From: Grimontia indica
GTDB taxonomy: Bacteria > Pseudomonadota > Gammaproteobacteria > Enterobacterales > Vibrionaceae
DNA: 64,000 nucleotides
NCBI RefSeq assembly: GCF_000333895.2
Contig: NZ_ANFM02000046.1
Span: 1 to 64,000, forward strand
Direction: 5' to 3'
In this document: one piece after another, positions 34,271 through 43,704 of the stretch
Numbering within the stretch: the stretch's first letter is position 1
Layout: each line of letters begins with the position of its first letter
Notes under the pieces: model-generated
What the model saw: the letters and a program-made list of their open reading frames with translations, nothing else
Databases searched by the model: none
Told to the model about the DNA's origin: nothing
Program-made: the position numbers and the translations under genes

Positions 34271-34756
34271 CTACTTAAGAAGTTTCACATGCGCTTCCAT
34301 CTCTTCGCCGATTTGTTTACGCATATTCATCAGGCGAATGGCAGATTGTTCAAGCTCTTTGTCTTCGTCAGTTTCCGGCACCCATTTCGGAATAGGTGTT
34401 GGCTTACCGTTTTCGTCCACGGCCACCATGATGACGATACAGTGGGTAGTCAGACGATTTTTCATCTCTTTCGGGTCACTGGCCTGCACATCAATTGCAA
34501 TATGCATGGAAGATGTGCCCGTGTAGATGACTTTGGCACTGACTTCGACAAGGTTACCAACGTGAATTGGTTGCACGAAGCGAATACCGCCAGCGTATGC
34601 CGTTATGCAATATTTGCCACTCCATGCTGCTGCATTTGCGTAGGCTGCAAGGTCAATCCATTTCATCACGGCACCACCGTGTACCTTTCCGCCAAAGTTA
34701 ACGTCTCCGGGCTCTGCCAGAAAACGTAATGTCATTTCCCTTTGTCCTGCACTCAT
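34271..34756 (-). CDS. Acyl-CoA thioesterase, hotdog fold
   Basis: 161 residues with AAGGACAAAGA before the ATG. Single hotdog domain of the YciA/BACH-like type: MTLRFLAEPGDVNFGGKVHG, GGAVMKWIDLAAYANAAAWS (active-site helix with the conserved Asp) and IHVGNLVEVSAKVIYTGTSS. It hydrolyses acyl-CoA in the cytoplasm; chain-length preference cannot be read from sequence. Stand-alone minus-strand gene. Confidence 0.92.
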   Translation of the reverse strand: MSAGQREMTLRFLAEPGDVNFGGKVHGGAVMKWIDLAAYANAAAWSGKYCITAYAGGIRFVQPIHVGNLVEVSAKVIYTGTSSMHIAIDVQASDPKEMKNRLTTHCIVIMVAVDENGKPTPIPKWVPETDEDKELEQSAIRLMNMRKQIGEEMEAHVKLLK

Positions 34757-34860
34757 TCTTTGTCCTTACTGCATGAGATCTCTTGGGTATATTCTATTTA
34801 TAACAAACGCAGTAAAGGCTGTAGAGCTTTATCGAAATTTCTTATGGTTAGCGATTAACG

Positions 34861-36111
34861 TTAGCCATTGAAGTGCACGCTGGCAGCAATTTTCATTAAC
34901 TGGCTGATAGCTTCTTCTTCGGTAAAGGTATCGTCGTTGAAATAGTGGTTAATCAGCTCAAGCATGGCTTCCTGAAGTTGGGGGGAGACAGCCATGGAAT
35001 CGGACATGCTGGGGAGGAGGGTGTTGTTTGCTTCGGCTTGAACAAATGCCAGTTTGGACGCTTTGGCGCAGAGATCAAATGGCGTCATGTCGACATCTTT
35101 GAGAATAGGAATTGAGCCTTTCTTCTGGTTAAAGCGGGACTGAAAATCAGAGGAAACCAAGGTGTTTGCCAGTTGATTCGCCATGTTTTTAGACGCTTCT
35201 GTTCTTAGCCGGAATAACACAAAACTATCGACATTGTAGATAAAGGTATTGGCGGTTCCCGGTGCGGGCAGGCAGTCATAATCTCGACTGGGTGTGAGAT
35301 TCATATAACTGAGCTCGCCCTTCACCCAGTCTCCCTGAAGCTGCATGGCGGCTTTTCCCTCTGCCATATTCAACGTCGCAGTGTCCCATGAAACAGGTAT
35401 CGATGGATCGGTCATATAAGGCTTGAGGCGACGGAATGTCTTAAATAGCTCAACGGTTTTTTGATTCGTTACCAAGGCATCATCAAACTCAATGAGGAGT
35501 TCACGATAGTAATCACTGCCATAAAGACCCAGTGCGAGCACTTCAAACAGAATCGCCAGTTGCCAAGGCTCATTGCCAATGGAAAGGGCGGGGATTCCCT
35601 GTGCTTTCAGCATTTCAGCGATGGTGAAAAACTCATCCCAATCCGTTGGTGGAATGAGCTTATTTTCATCAAAAACAGCCTTATTTACCCATAGCCAGTT
35701 AACGCGGTGAATGTTGATAGGGGCGGCAACAAAGTGATTTTTGTAGGTGTTGATACTGGTAGCAATATCAGGGAGTCTTTCGTCCCACTTTTGCTTGGTG
35801 GCGACAGAGTGTAAGTCAGAAACAAACCCTAATGTTGCCCACGACTGAATACCCGGCCCTTCAATCAGCGCCATTTCCGGCGGGTTTCCGGCAATGGCTC
35901 TGGCTTGTAAAACGGTCATCGCAGTATCTCCGCCACCGCCATGAACGGGCGAACTTTTTAACGCGAAACCTTGTTGTTTGAGTGCAGATTCCAGTTCTGC
36001 TAATGCCTCACGTTCGCCGTTCGATGTCCACCAGTGAAGCAACTCGACGGCATTACCCATTGAGGGGAAACTGGCTGCCAGCAAAGCGGTGGCGAGAAGG
36101 GTTCTTTTCAT
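34861..36111 (-). CDS. Periplasmic sugar-binding protein (family 1 extracellular solute-binding)
   Basis: 416 residues. Signal peptide ends near GNA-VE. Family 1 binding-protein features: VELLHWWTSNGEREALAELE at the mature N terminus, IHRVNWLWVNKAVFDEN and GKAAMQLQGDWVKGEL, close to glucose-binding proteins of ABC importers. The gene starts two bases after the histidine-kinase stop and belongs to the regulator-kinase-binding-protein operon. No ABC permease or ATPase gene is nearby. This suggests it presents a sugar to the kinase as a sensor subunit, as LuxP does for LuxQ; an importer encoded elsewhere is the alternative. Confidence 0.9.
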   Translation of the reverse strand: MKRTLLATALLAASFPSMGNAVELLHWWTSNGEREALAELESALKQQGFALKSSPVHGGGGDTAMTVLQARAIAGNPPEMALIEGPGIQSWATLGFVSDLHSVATKQKWDERLPDIATSINTYKNHFVAAPINIHRVNWLWVNKAVFDENKLIPPTDWDEFFTIAEMLKAQGIPALSIGNEPWQLAILFEVLALGLYGSDYYRELLIEFDDALVTNQKTVELFKTFRRLKPYMTDPSIPVSWDTATLNMAEGKAAMQLQGDWVKGELSYMNLTPSRDYDCLPAPGTANTFIYNVDSFVLFRLRTEASKNMANQLANTLVSSDFQSRFNQKKGSIPILKDVDMTPFDLCAKASKLAFVQAEANNTLLPSMSDSMAVSPQLQEAMLELINHYFNDDTFTEEEAISQLMKIAASVHFNG

Positions 36112-36113
36112 TG

Positions 36114-37628
36114 TTATTCCTCTCTTGGTAGCGACAGAGTGACAACGAGGCCACCGTCTGCATGATTTTGCAAAACCAGCTTGCCAGCATGACCACGAAC
36201 AATATTGCGCACGATACTCAACCCAAGCCCTGTGCCTTCTTCCTTTTCCTGATGGATGCGGAAGTAGGGCTCGAACACGCGCTCGCGAAGCTCATCCGGA
36301 ATACCGGGGCCTTGGTCGCGGATTTTAATCACCAGATTACGTGGAGTATCCAGCACGCTGACATCCACGTGTCCTCCATATTTCACGCCGTTCTCTATCA
36401 GGTTGTGCAGCATTCGTTTTATGGCAACGGGTTTACACAGAAACGATTGGGAAGCAGAGCCCAAAACGGCGACCTGACTTTCTCCAGAGCCATAGAAGGC
36501 GCTGATTTCCTCGAGGACAGCGTTGATATCCACCCATTCGACCTGCTCGCGGATATCTGTGTCTTTGATGTAGTGCAGGGCACCTTGCACCATAAACTCG
36601 AGCTCGTTGAGTGAACGTTCAAAACGGATTTTTGCTTCATCATCTTCCAGCATTTCCGTGCGAAGTTTCAGGCAAGCGATAGGGGTTTTGAGATCGTGGG
36701 ATATCGCGCCGAACAGCAAATCCCGGTCACGTATATAAGCGCGGATCCGACGGTTCATGGTGTTGAATGCATGAACAGCGGCTATGAGTTCGCCGCTTCC
36801 TTCTTCTTTAATAATGGGCGCATCCATCTTGCTTCCCATCAATTTGGCGGCGCGGGCTAGATTCTTAATTGGCTTGATCTCCCGGCGCACGATCAGCCAG
36901 GTACAAAGTAAAACAAACACCGAGGTAAGCAGGATGAAATTAAGCTGGCGAGCATCGAGAAAGCGCGATTCCAGCGAGACATAGGGTGCAGGAAGGTTGG
37001 TGGCCAGATACAACCATTGCTCCGGTGCATCGGGCGCGTTTTGCTCATTGGGGAGTTTGAACTGCATCACCAGCGCGGGTGGGTCGTCTTTCACTTTTTC
37101 AATGGTATAGCGGGCAAAGGCGCGTGGAATATCGTCAAGTGGCACTTCGGCATCGTAAACCCGCAAATCGTCGCGTTTGCTGAAGTTAATGTCGATGGAC
37201 ATTTTCTGGCCAAGCGTTCTTTTCAGCACTTCGCTGACGGTTTGTTCCAGCTCCTGCTTTCTCTCCGATGCCGCTAATCCCCTAGCGTCAATTCTCTTGC
37301 TGTTGAGCGAGATAAAAAAACGGGTTCCGCCCATACTGCGATTTTGCTCTAGCACCAAATGGCGGCTCGATTTAGGCAGTTTGCGATAATAAGAGACAGT
37401 GAATGCCGCATTGGAGGCAATGCTTTCCAGCGCCGTTTCCAAGCCTTCTTTTTCCTGCATATAGCTGTATCGATACCAGACCGCGCTGGTCAGTGCCTGC
37501 GATGTCAGAATGACCAGAGAAAGCATCAGAATAAAACGGCTGGCGAGACCCAAAGGCCAGATTCGATTGAGCAGCTTACCTTTCGTTTCGTACTTATCGT
37601 CTTCTTTTAGCTGAGGCTCAGGCTTCAT
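36114..37628 (-). CDS. Sensor histidine kinase
   Basis: 504 residues. Membrane helices at about 27-50 and 225-245 enclose a ~170-residue periplasmic sensor domain. A HAMP linker (about 245-300) precedes the phospho-acceptor motif AISHDLKTPIACLKLRTE (His near 310) and the ATPase boxes LIENGVKYGG (N), IRDQGPGIPDE (G1), EGTGLGLSIVRNI (G2). Its start overlaps the response-regulator gene by 11 bases. With a sugar-binding protein as the next gene, its ligand is probably a sugar or a loaded binding protein. Confidence 0.93.
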   Translation of the reverse strand: MKPEPQLKEDDKYETKGKLLNRIWPLGLASRFILMLSLVILTSQALTSAVWYRYSYMQEKEGLETALESIASNAAFTVSYYRKLPKSSRHLVLEQNRSMGGTRFFISLNSKRIDARGLAASERKQELEQTVSEVLKRTLGQKMSIDINFSKRDDLRVYDAEVPLDDIPRAFARYTIEKVKDDPPALVMQFKLPNEQNAPDAPEQWLYLATNLPAPYVSLESRFLDARQLNFILLTSVFVLLCTWLIVRREIKPIKNLARAAKLMGSKMDAPIIKEEGSGELIAAVHAFNTMNRRIRAYIRDRDLLFGAISHDLKTPIACLKLRTEMLEDDEAKIRFERSLNELEFMVQGALHYIKDTDIREQVEWVDINAVLEEISAFYGSGESQVAVLGSASQSFLCKPVAIKRMLHNLIENGVKYGGHVDVSVLDTPRNLVIKIRDQGPGIPDELRERVFEPYFRIHQEKEEGTGLGLSIVRNIVRGHAGKLVLQNHADGGLVVTLSLPREE

Positions 37629-38325
37629 GAATCACATCCGCACTCAACATATAACCCTCATTACGAAGGGTGCGGATCAGCGAATGGTCCTGATCTTCCA
37701 GTTTGGCGCGAAGACGACTGACCTGAATATCTATACCGCGTTCGAGTGGCATGGCTTCACGGCCGCGAATGGTTTCAGAAATAATGTTGCGGCTAAGGGG
37801 TTTGTTAGGGTGGCGAAGGAAAAGACTAAGCAAAGAGAAATCAGCGCCTGACAGGGTGGTTTCATCACCGCTCGGCGTCACTAGAACCCTTGCAAGAGTA
37901 TCGAGCTTCCAATCGAGAAAACAAATATAACGCGCGCCTTCTAAACCCTGATTGAACTGAGAACGACGCAGCAGCGCTTTAATACGCGCCAACAATTCAC
38001 GTGGGCTGAAGGTTTTGGTGATGTAATCATCCGCGCCCAGCTCTAATCCGGTGACACGGTCGATTTCATCGGTCACGGCGGTGAGCATGATGATAGGAAC
38101 GTTGGAGGTTTTTCGGATTTGGCTACAGAGCGTGAAACCGTCATCACCGGGTAACATCACATCGAGGATAATCAGGCTCGGCTCTCCCTGAGCCAGCACC
38201 TTGTGCATCTGCTCACCATCGACGGCGGTCACGACATCAAAGCCCGATTTGGTCAGGTAAGCACTGAGCGCATCTCTCAGCTCCTCGCTGTCATCGACAA
38301 TCAAAATCCTTTTCTGAAATGCCAT
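37618..38325 (-). CDS. OmpR-family response regulator
   Basis: 235 residues, start set by AAGGAGATGATTC. Receiver domain with acidic pair DDS and phospho-acceptor Asp55 (IILDVMLPGDDG), then a C-terminal winged helix (about 135-230, LSGADFSLLSLFLRHPNKPL ... SRLRAKLED). The usual Lys-Pro after beta-5 reads Lys-Thr (DDYITKTFSPREL), so the conserved proline is missing. First gene of the regulator-kinase-sugar-binding operon; divergent from ptsG across 237 bases, which makes ptsG a candidate target. Confidence 0.93.
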   Translation of the reverse strand: MAFQKRILIVDDSEELRDALSAYLTKSGFDVVTAVDGEQMHKVLAQGEPSLIILDVMLPGDDGFTLCSQIRKTSNVPIIMLTAVTDEIDRVTGLELGADDYITKTFSPRELLARIKALLRRSQFNQGLEGARYICFLDWKLDTLARVLVTPSGDETTLSGADFSLLSLFLRHPNKPLSRNIISETIRGREAMPLERGIDIQVSRLRAKLEDQDHSLIRTLRNEGYMLSADVIHEA

Positions 38326-38562
38326 GAATCATCTCCTTATTTTCCTCTGCACAATCATGGCATTGGGGAAAATTTGAACGGGGGATGGGCGGCGATTATG
38401 CGAACAATTTCACAGCTTTTTCTGGGGCAATTCGACTATGTAACCGTGTTGATACAAACCGATTTCCAAATGATACCTACGGCGGATCTCAGCGAAATAA
38501 GATGAAAGCATCCCGACACATTGAGGCCGGGAAACACACACTTCATTTAAGAGGGATCTGTT

Positions 38563-40029
38563 ATGTTCAGCTCATTCTTTGGACAAGCACAAAAAATCGG
38601 GCGTTCGCTGATGCTACCTGTCGCTGTATTGCCAGCGGCGGGTTTGATGCTCGGTGTCGGTAACTTTGGTTTAACGCAACAACTGTTCTTCCCAGATGCA
38701 TTCTGGTCAATCATGATGCAATCCGCGGATATGATTTTCGGCAACATCACGTTGCTATTTGTCATTGGTGTGGCGATTGGTTTGGCGAAAAACAACGATG
38801 GTACCGCCGCACTGGCTGCTGTGGCAGGCTGGATTGTGTTTAACGCCGCCATGGGCCAAACCGTTGTACTTCGCGGGATAGAGGAGCATCAGGGGTATTT
38901 GACCCAGATGATAGGAATAAACAGCCTTAACACTGGGATATTCGGTTCGCTCCTGATTGGTTCGTTTGCGGCTTACTTCTTTAACCGATTCCACACTATC
39001 AAGCTGCCAGACTATCTAGCCTTCTTTGCCGGTAAGCGTTTTGTGCCGATCATTACTGCCTTTGTGTCACTGTTCCTCGGTATCGCCTGTGCCTTTGTCT
39101 GGCCGCTGGTGAGTGCTGGTATTTACGGTGGTATTGATGCAGTCAGTGGGCTTGGCCAGCCAGCCGCATTCGGTATTTATGGCTTTGTTGAGCGTGCGCT
39201 GATCCCACTGGGCTTGCACCATGTGTGGAATGCGGTGTGGTTCTTTGAAGTAGGTAGCTTCGTCAACGAAAATGGCGACGTGGTACGCGGTGAGCTGCAA
39301 CGCTTCTTCGCAGGTGACAAAACAGCAACTGGTCTTGGTGGCGGCTTTATGTACACCATGTGGGCTTTGCCAGCGGCTGCATTGGCGATGTATCACTGCG
39401 CGGCGCCAGAGAAAAAAGTCATGGTGGGTGGTTTGATGGCATCCGCTGCGTTCACCTCTTGGTTAACCGGTATTACTGAACCTGTCGAATTCACCTTCCT
39501 GTTTGTCGCACCGGTTCTGTACTTTGTGCACTGTGTACTGACAGGCATTGGCTTTGCTATCACGAACTACTTTGAAATCCTCCACAGCACCGATTTTGCC
39601 CACGGCGCGCTGCAGTTCTTCCTCTACTGGGGGCTGTCAGAGAATGCTGCGCTTTACGCCATCATTGGTCCTCTTTGGGCGGCGCTTTACTACTTCCTGT
39701 TCCGTTTCGCGATTACAGCGTTCGATTTGAAAACGCCGGGTCGCGAAGGGGAAACCGAAGCAGAAGCTGCGACATCCAATGTTGTTGGAGAAGAACTGGC
39801 TCACAACTTGGTGTTTGCTATGGGCGGCAAGAGCAATATCCAAAATGTGGATGCCTGTATCACCCGACTGCGTGTGAACCTGAAGGACATCAAGCAAGCC
39901 AATATCGACTCGATTAAAGCGCTGGGTGCTGTCGATGTGGTGGTGGTTGGTGACAATTTGCAGGCTATCTTTGGAACTCAATCTGACAACATAAAAACGG
40001 ATATGACTGCGGTGCTCGGTTCTTCCTAA
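38563..40029 (+). CDS. ptsG: PTS glucose-specific EIIBC permease
   Basis: 488 residues, AAGAGGGATCTG upstream. N-terminal EIIC membrane domain (about 1-385) with the family start GRSLMLPVAVLPAAGLMLG, GIAIGLAKNNDGTAAL-type and FLTGITEPVEFTF-type segments. The C-terminal EIIB domain carries the phosphorylated cysteine in NVDACITRLRVNL (Cys432). No EIIA domain; a Crr-type EIIA elsewhere would supply phosphate. Glucose specificity is inferred from PtsG likeness; an N-acetylglucosamine or maltose relative is less likely. Divergent from a two-component operon with a sugar-binding protein. Confidence 0.9.
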   Translation: MFSSFFGQAQKIGRSLMLPVAVLPAAGLMLGVGNFGLTQQLFFPDAFWSIMMQSADMIFGNITLLFVIGVAIGLAKNNDGTAALAAVAGWIVFNAAMGQTVVLRGIEEHQGYLTQMIGINSLNTGIFGSLLIGSFAAYFFNRFHTIKLPDYLAFFAGKRFVPIITAFVSLFLGIACAFVWPLVSAGIYGGIDAVSGLGQPAAFGIYGFVERALIPLGLHHVWNAVWFFEVGSFVNENGDVVRGELQRFFAGDKTATGLGGGFMYTMWALPAAALAMYHCAAPEKKVMVGGLMASAAFTSWLTGITEPVEFTFLFVAPVLYFVHCVLTGIGFAITNYFEILHSTDFAHGALQFFLYWGLSENAALYAIIGPLWAALYYFLFRFAITAFDLKTPGREGETEAEAATSNVVGEELAHNLVFAMGGKSNIQNVDACITRLRVNLKDIKQANIDSIKALGAVDVVVVGDNLQAIFGTQSDNIKTDMTAVLGSS

Positions 40030-40087
40030 TTCCCCCAGGAGGGTAGAGTGTCGCTCATATAGGGGCTGGCGAGCTCCTTCTGACTCT

Positions 40088-40114
40088 TGCGGTGCTTCGG
40101 CACCGCTTTTTTTG
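40088..40114 (+). terminator. Terminator of ptsG
   Basis: GCGGTGC-TTCG-GCACCGC stem with a TTCG tetraloop and seven T, about 60 bases past the stop. Confidence 0.93.
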
Positions 40115-40197
40115 TTATTTCTCGCAATTTCAATGTTCACCACCGAAACGGAGTGGGATAATGCTCGCCGCTTTGTTCTTTTCATTTTTGGTGTGGA

Positions 40198-41097
40198 ATG
40201 TTGTCTGAAAGACGCGCTTCTTTGATTTTGTTGTTTGCTACCGTGTTGGCGGCCTGGGGCTGGATTTTCTCTAAAGAGGCGATTCAAGGACTGCCCCCAT
40301 TTGGTTTTGTTGGCCTTCGCTTTATTGCTGCATCCCTGTTTTTAGTTCCTTTCTGCCTAAAGGCATTCAAACGCTCAGAAAAGGCTGATCTTATCCGTGC
40401 GGGTGGGGTTGGAAGCATCCTCTCTTGTGCTCTGCTCTCATGGATTTATGCCATGTCCGTTAGCACCTCAATCGGTGAGGGTGCATTCATCATGAGCCTT
40501 TCCATGCTGTTTGTACCACCGATTGCTTGGTTGCTGTTTAAGCAAGCACCGCCGCGCATCTTCTGGGTGTCGATGCCTATCGCAGTGTGTGGTCTGGCAC
40601 TGCTGTCACTTGGTGGTGTGGGTTGGCAGTTATCTGCAAGCCAAATCTGGTTCCTGCTGGCAGCTATCTGTCTGGCGATTCATTTCAATGCCAACAGCCG
40701 TTACGCCCAGCGTATTCCTGCGTTAGTACTGACCTGCGTGCAACTGTTTGTGACAGGTGTGGTGGCAACGATTGCGTCACTGCTCACGGAAACCTGGCCA
40801 GAACATGTGCCATCAAATATCTGGGTGTGGTTTGGGCTCAGCGTGCTTGTCGCGACCAGCCTACGTTATCTAATGCAAACCTTGGGGCAGAAAGGCGCGA
40901 GTGCAGCAAATGCGGCAATCATTATGATTCTGGAACCCGTTTGGACCGTGATTCTGAGTGTGGTGTGGTATCACGAAGCCATGCCTGCCCACAAGATTGC
41001 GGGCTGTTCGCTGATTTTGGCATCCTTGCTGATTTATCGTGGGGCGCAGCCGCTTCGTAACCTTATCCGTAGGAACACAAAAAGCGGCAGCTTGTAA
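40198..41097 (+). CDS. EamA-type DMT-superfamily transporter
   Basis: 299 residues, ten membrane helices as two EamA repeats. ATVLAAWGWIFSKEAIQGLPP at the start and ALSWIYAMSVSTSIGEGAFI and AANAAIIMILEPVWTVILSV later are typical. Probable exporter of a small metabolite; substrate unknown. Weak ribosome binding site at the chosen ATG. Alone on the plus strand, converging on the glycosyltransferase pair at a shared terminator. Confidence 0.88.
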   Translation: MLSERRASLILLFATVLAAWGWIFSKEAIQGLPPFGFVGLRFIAASLFLVPFCLKAFKRSEKADLIRAGGVGSILSCALLSWIYAMSVSTSIGEGAFIMSLSMLFVPPIAWLLFKQAPPRIFWVSMPIAVCGLALLSLGGVGWQLSASQIWFLLAAICLAIHFNANSRYAQRIPALVLTCVQLFVTGVVATIASLLTETWPEHVPSNIWVWFGLSVLVATSLRYLMQTLGQKGASAANAAIIMILEPVWTVILSVVWYHEAMPAHKIAGCSLILASLLIYRGAQPLRNLIRRNTKSGSL

Positions 41098-41112
41098 CCA
41101 ATATAAGTAAAC

Positions 41113-41137
41113 AAAGGCGACTTAATGTCGCCTTTTC
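41113..41137. terminator. Bidirectional terminator
   Basis: AAAGGCGAC-TTAAT-GTCGCCTTTT between the convergent DMT and GT39 genes. Confidence 0.88.
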
Positions 41138-41138
41138 C

Positions 41139-42569
41139 TTAACCATTATCCGGCGTGCAGTAAATCAACACCCGCTTTTCACTGTTTCCTCGCTTTTCGC
41201 AGTTATCGAAGACATTCACTTCTTTGGTGGAGTGAACAATAAAGGCCGGTTGGTTTAACCCTTCAATGGTAACGGCGAGCTCTCCCTGTGCCTTGCGCGC
41301 TTTTCCATCCGAATAATACTGAGCAGAAAAAGGTCTGTGCCCGACGTAATATAGGTCTGAAAATTGCGCTTCTGGCTGCTTTTGCCAAAGCGACATCAGC
41401 GAATTCTCGCCAGTTTTTCCGGTTACGCCGAGTGATAGTGCCGTGGCTGCTCCCATGATAAGTGCTGGCGTGATAAAGCCTGTTAGATAGACCTTTGACG
41501 TCAGCGGTTTTTCGCTCTGATAGGCAGCAATCAGAAGCGCAAAGGCAGGAATGCCTGGCATGACATAACTTGAAAGTATGTTCCCCGCGAAAGTGAACAG
41601 TAGCAATGGGGCGAGCATCCAGCACCACAGGAACTGGATATAGTTGTTAGAGATACTTTCTGAGCCGGCGCGAAAGCGACGGAAAAGCTGGTAGAAGAAA
41701 ACGGGTGTCCAGGGAAGCGCTGCAAGAATGGCGAACAGCCAGATAGTGCCACGAGCTTCGTTGTGGGCAGTGCCGTAGAGATCGCCTTCCCAACCGGAAA
41801 CCACGAACCGCATAAAATGCTCGCCAATCAGGAAGTAATTCAAAAAGCCCGGCGTTTGCCATTCGGCAATCAGGTACCAAGGCAGCGCAATGGCTAACAT
41901 CAGCGGGAGTCCGCTTCTCCAAGGTAGCATTCGAAATGGTTGCAGCCATCGACCGCCAATACATATCCAAAGCCCCAGACTGATACCAACCAATACCAGC
42001 GTCAGTGGACCTTTTGCCAGTAAGCCAATGGCCAAACCAACGAAGAACAGGTAACCGGCAGTTTTGGATTGACGTTCCAGCGCTAGCCAATAACTGGCCA
42101 TGGAGGTGGTAATACCTAATGTTAAGGCCGTGTCTGTCATTACAGCGCCAGAAATGACGATGAATATTGCACAGCTCGCCAAAACAGCGGCCGCCAGCGC
42201 AGCTTCAGAGCGTGATTTTCCTGCTTTTATGGCGAAAAGGTAAACCAACCCAATGATCCCCATACCGACTATGAGATGAGGGAGTCTCACTGCAAATTCG
42301 TTGTTGCCAAAAAGGGCAATGCCGCCTGCACTAAGCCATGTGAATAGTGGCGGCTTACCCCAAAAAGGCACGTCATAGTCGAACATCGGGGTCACCCAGT
42401 TTTGGGTTTCGAACATGATGCGCGCCATTTCACCATATCTTGCTTCTGTGGTGTCCATCAGAGGGTACATAGCAAGGGAAGCGAAACGGACAATCAAAGA
42501 TACAGCGATCATGGCGATCGCCAATTGCCAAAGGCTTAAAGACGAAAGTTTGTTGAAGAGGGTTTTCAT
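41139..42569 (-). CDS. ArnT-like GT39 lipid-linked glycosyltransferase
   Basis: 476 residues with about 10-11 membrane helices. The first periplasmic loop has the acidic signature of the PMT/ArnT family: YPLMDTTEARYGEMARIM, then PFWGKPPLFTWL. This family moves a sugar from a polyprenyl-phosphate carrier to an outer acceptor such as lipid A or protein. It overlaps by ATGA the upstream ArnC/GtrB-like gene, which would make the carrier-linked sugar. Other arn genes for aminoarabinose synthesis are absent here, so the sugar is unknown. Divergent from a two-component system, a likely regulator. Confidence 0.9.
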   Translation of the reverse strand: MKTLFNKLSSLSLWQLAIAMIAVSLIVRFASLAMYPLMDTTEARYGEMARIMFETQNWVTPMFDYDVPFWGKPPLFTWLSAGGIALFGNNEFAVRLPHLIVGMGIIGLVYLFAIKAGKSRSEAALAAAVLASCAIFIVISGAVMTDTALTLGITTSMASYWLALERQSKTAGYLFFVGLAIGLLAKGPLTLVLVGISLGLWICIGGRWLQPFRMLPWRSGLPLMLAIALPWYLIAEWQTPGFLNYFLIGEHFMRFVVSGWEGDLYGTAHNEARGTIWLFAILAALPWTPVFFYQLFRRFRAGSESISNNYIQFLWCWMLAPLLLFTFAGNILSSYVMPGIPAFALLIAAYQSEKPLTSKVYLTGFITPALIMGAATALSLGVTGKTGENSLMSLWQKQPEAQFSDLYYVGHRPFSAQYYSDGKARKAQGELAVTIEGLNQPAFIVHSTKEVNVFDNCEKRGNSEKRVLIYCTPDNG

Positions 42570-43579
42570 TGTGTTTTCTCAGTAACAGCTTTTGATGAAT
42601 GTGTCGCGGGTGCGGTGAAATGGGTATCAACCAAATACAGGGGGCGCTGTTTGGATTCGATAAACAACCGGCCGATGTATTCACCCATCAGGCCAATGGA
42701 GAGCAGTTGAATGCTGCCAAGAATGAGCACGACTAAGATCATGCTTGGATACCCTGCCACAGGGTCGCCCCAGATAAGGGTTTTCAAGAGAACCACTCCC
42801 GCCATGGCAGCAGCGCCCAAAGCAGTGGCAACGCCTGCAAAAGTCGCAAGGCGCAGAGGTTTGGTGCTGAAAGAGGTAATGCCTTCCACGGCGAGATTAA
42901 CCAGCTTGGAAGTATTCCATTTGGTTTGGCCTGCAAGACGAGGGTCGCGGTCAAACTGCAACACAGTGCGACGGAAACCTGGCCAGGCAAAAAGTCCTTT
43001 CATAAAGCGGGTACGCTCTGGCAGATCGTTGATGGTGTCGACGACACGGCGATCCAGTAGTCTGAAATCACCGACGTTTTCGGGGATTGGCACGTCACAA
43101 AGGCGGTTCAGCACCTTATAGAATATGGCCGCGGTGTAACGCTTAAATGCGCTTTCTCCCAACCTTTCACGGCGCTGCATATCGACAACGTCATAGCCTT
43201 GTTGCCATTGTTCGACCATGTCAGAGATGAGTTCCGGTGGGTCTTGTAAATCAGCATCCAGCAGCACAACGGCTTCACCCCGTGTGGCTTTGATGCCAGC
43301 AGACATAGCAGCTTCTTTACCAAAATTGCGGCTAAGGCGGATCAGGCTTATGTCGTGCAATTCAGATGACAGTTCCGACACCATTTTCGCGCTGTCATCA
43401 CTGCTTCCGTCATCGATATAAATGATTTCGCAGTGAGCTCTCAGATTGTCGAGGGCGGCTACCACGCGGTCATGGCATGCCTGAATCACCGATTCTTCGT
43501 TGTAAAACGGGATCACGACTGAAATGAGTGGTGCTATCCGTTTGTCTGAAGCCGGTGAAATGTAGTGAATTACTGTCAT
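42566..43579 (-). CDS. ArnC/GtrB-like polyprenyl-phosphate glycosyltransferase (GT2)
   Basis: 337 residues from the ATG at 43579 (AAGGAG eight bases upstream; a GTG three codons earlier lacks spacing). GT2 domain (about 20-240): ISVVIPFYNEESVIQACHDR, IYIDDGSSDDSA, VVLLDADLQDPPEL (DXD-type) and QRRERLGESAFKR. Two C-terminal membrane helices (about 248-270 and 280-305) anchor it. It joins a sugar from a nucleotide donor to undecaprenyl phosphate on the cytoplasmic face, feeding the GT39 enzyme encoded next in the operon. Confidence 0.93.
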   Translation of the reverse strand: MTVIHYISPASDKRIAPLISVVIPFYNEESVIQACHDRVVAALDNLRAHCEIIYIDDGSSDDSAKMVSELSSELHDISLIRLSRNFGKEAAMSAGIKATRGEAVVLLDADLQDPPELISDMVEQWQQGYDVVDMQRRERLGESAFKRYTAAIFYKVLNRLCDVPIPENVGDFRLLDRRVVDTINDLPERTRFMKGLFAWPGFRRTVLQFDRDPRLAGQTKWNTSKLVNLAVEGITSFSTKPLRLATFAGVATALGAAAMAGVVLLKTLIWGDPVAGYPSMILVVLILGSIQLLSIGLMGEYIGRLFIESKQRPLYLVDTHFTAPATHSSKAVTEKTQ

Positions 43580-43704
43580 CGTCGTCACTCCTTGCTATGT
43601 TGAAAGCAAGGTAAACGGCGAGCAGTGAAAAAAGCGTTATCGACTTTTTTTCTACATTTTTTATGTGAGAATGGCGGTGTAAATCAGCGACATGATGGTG
43701 AAGA

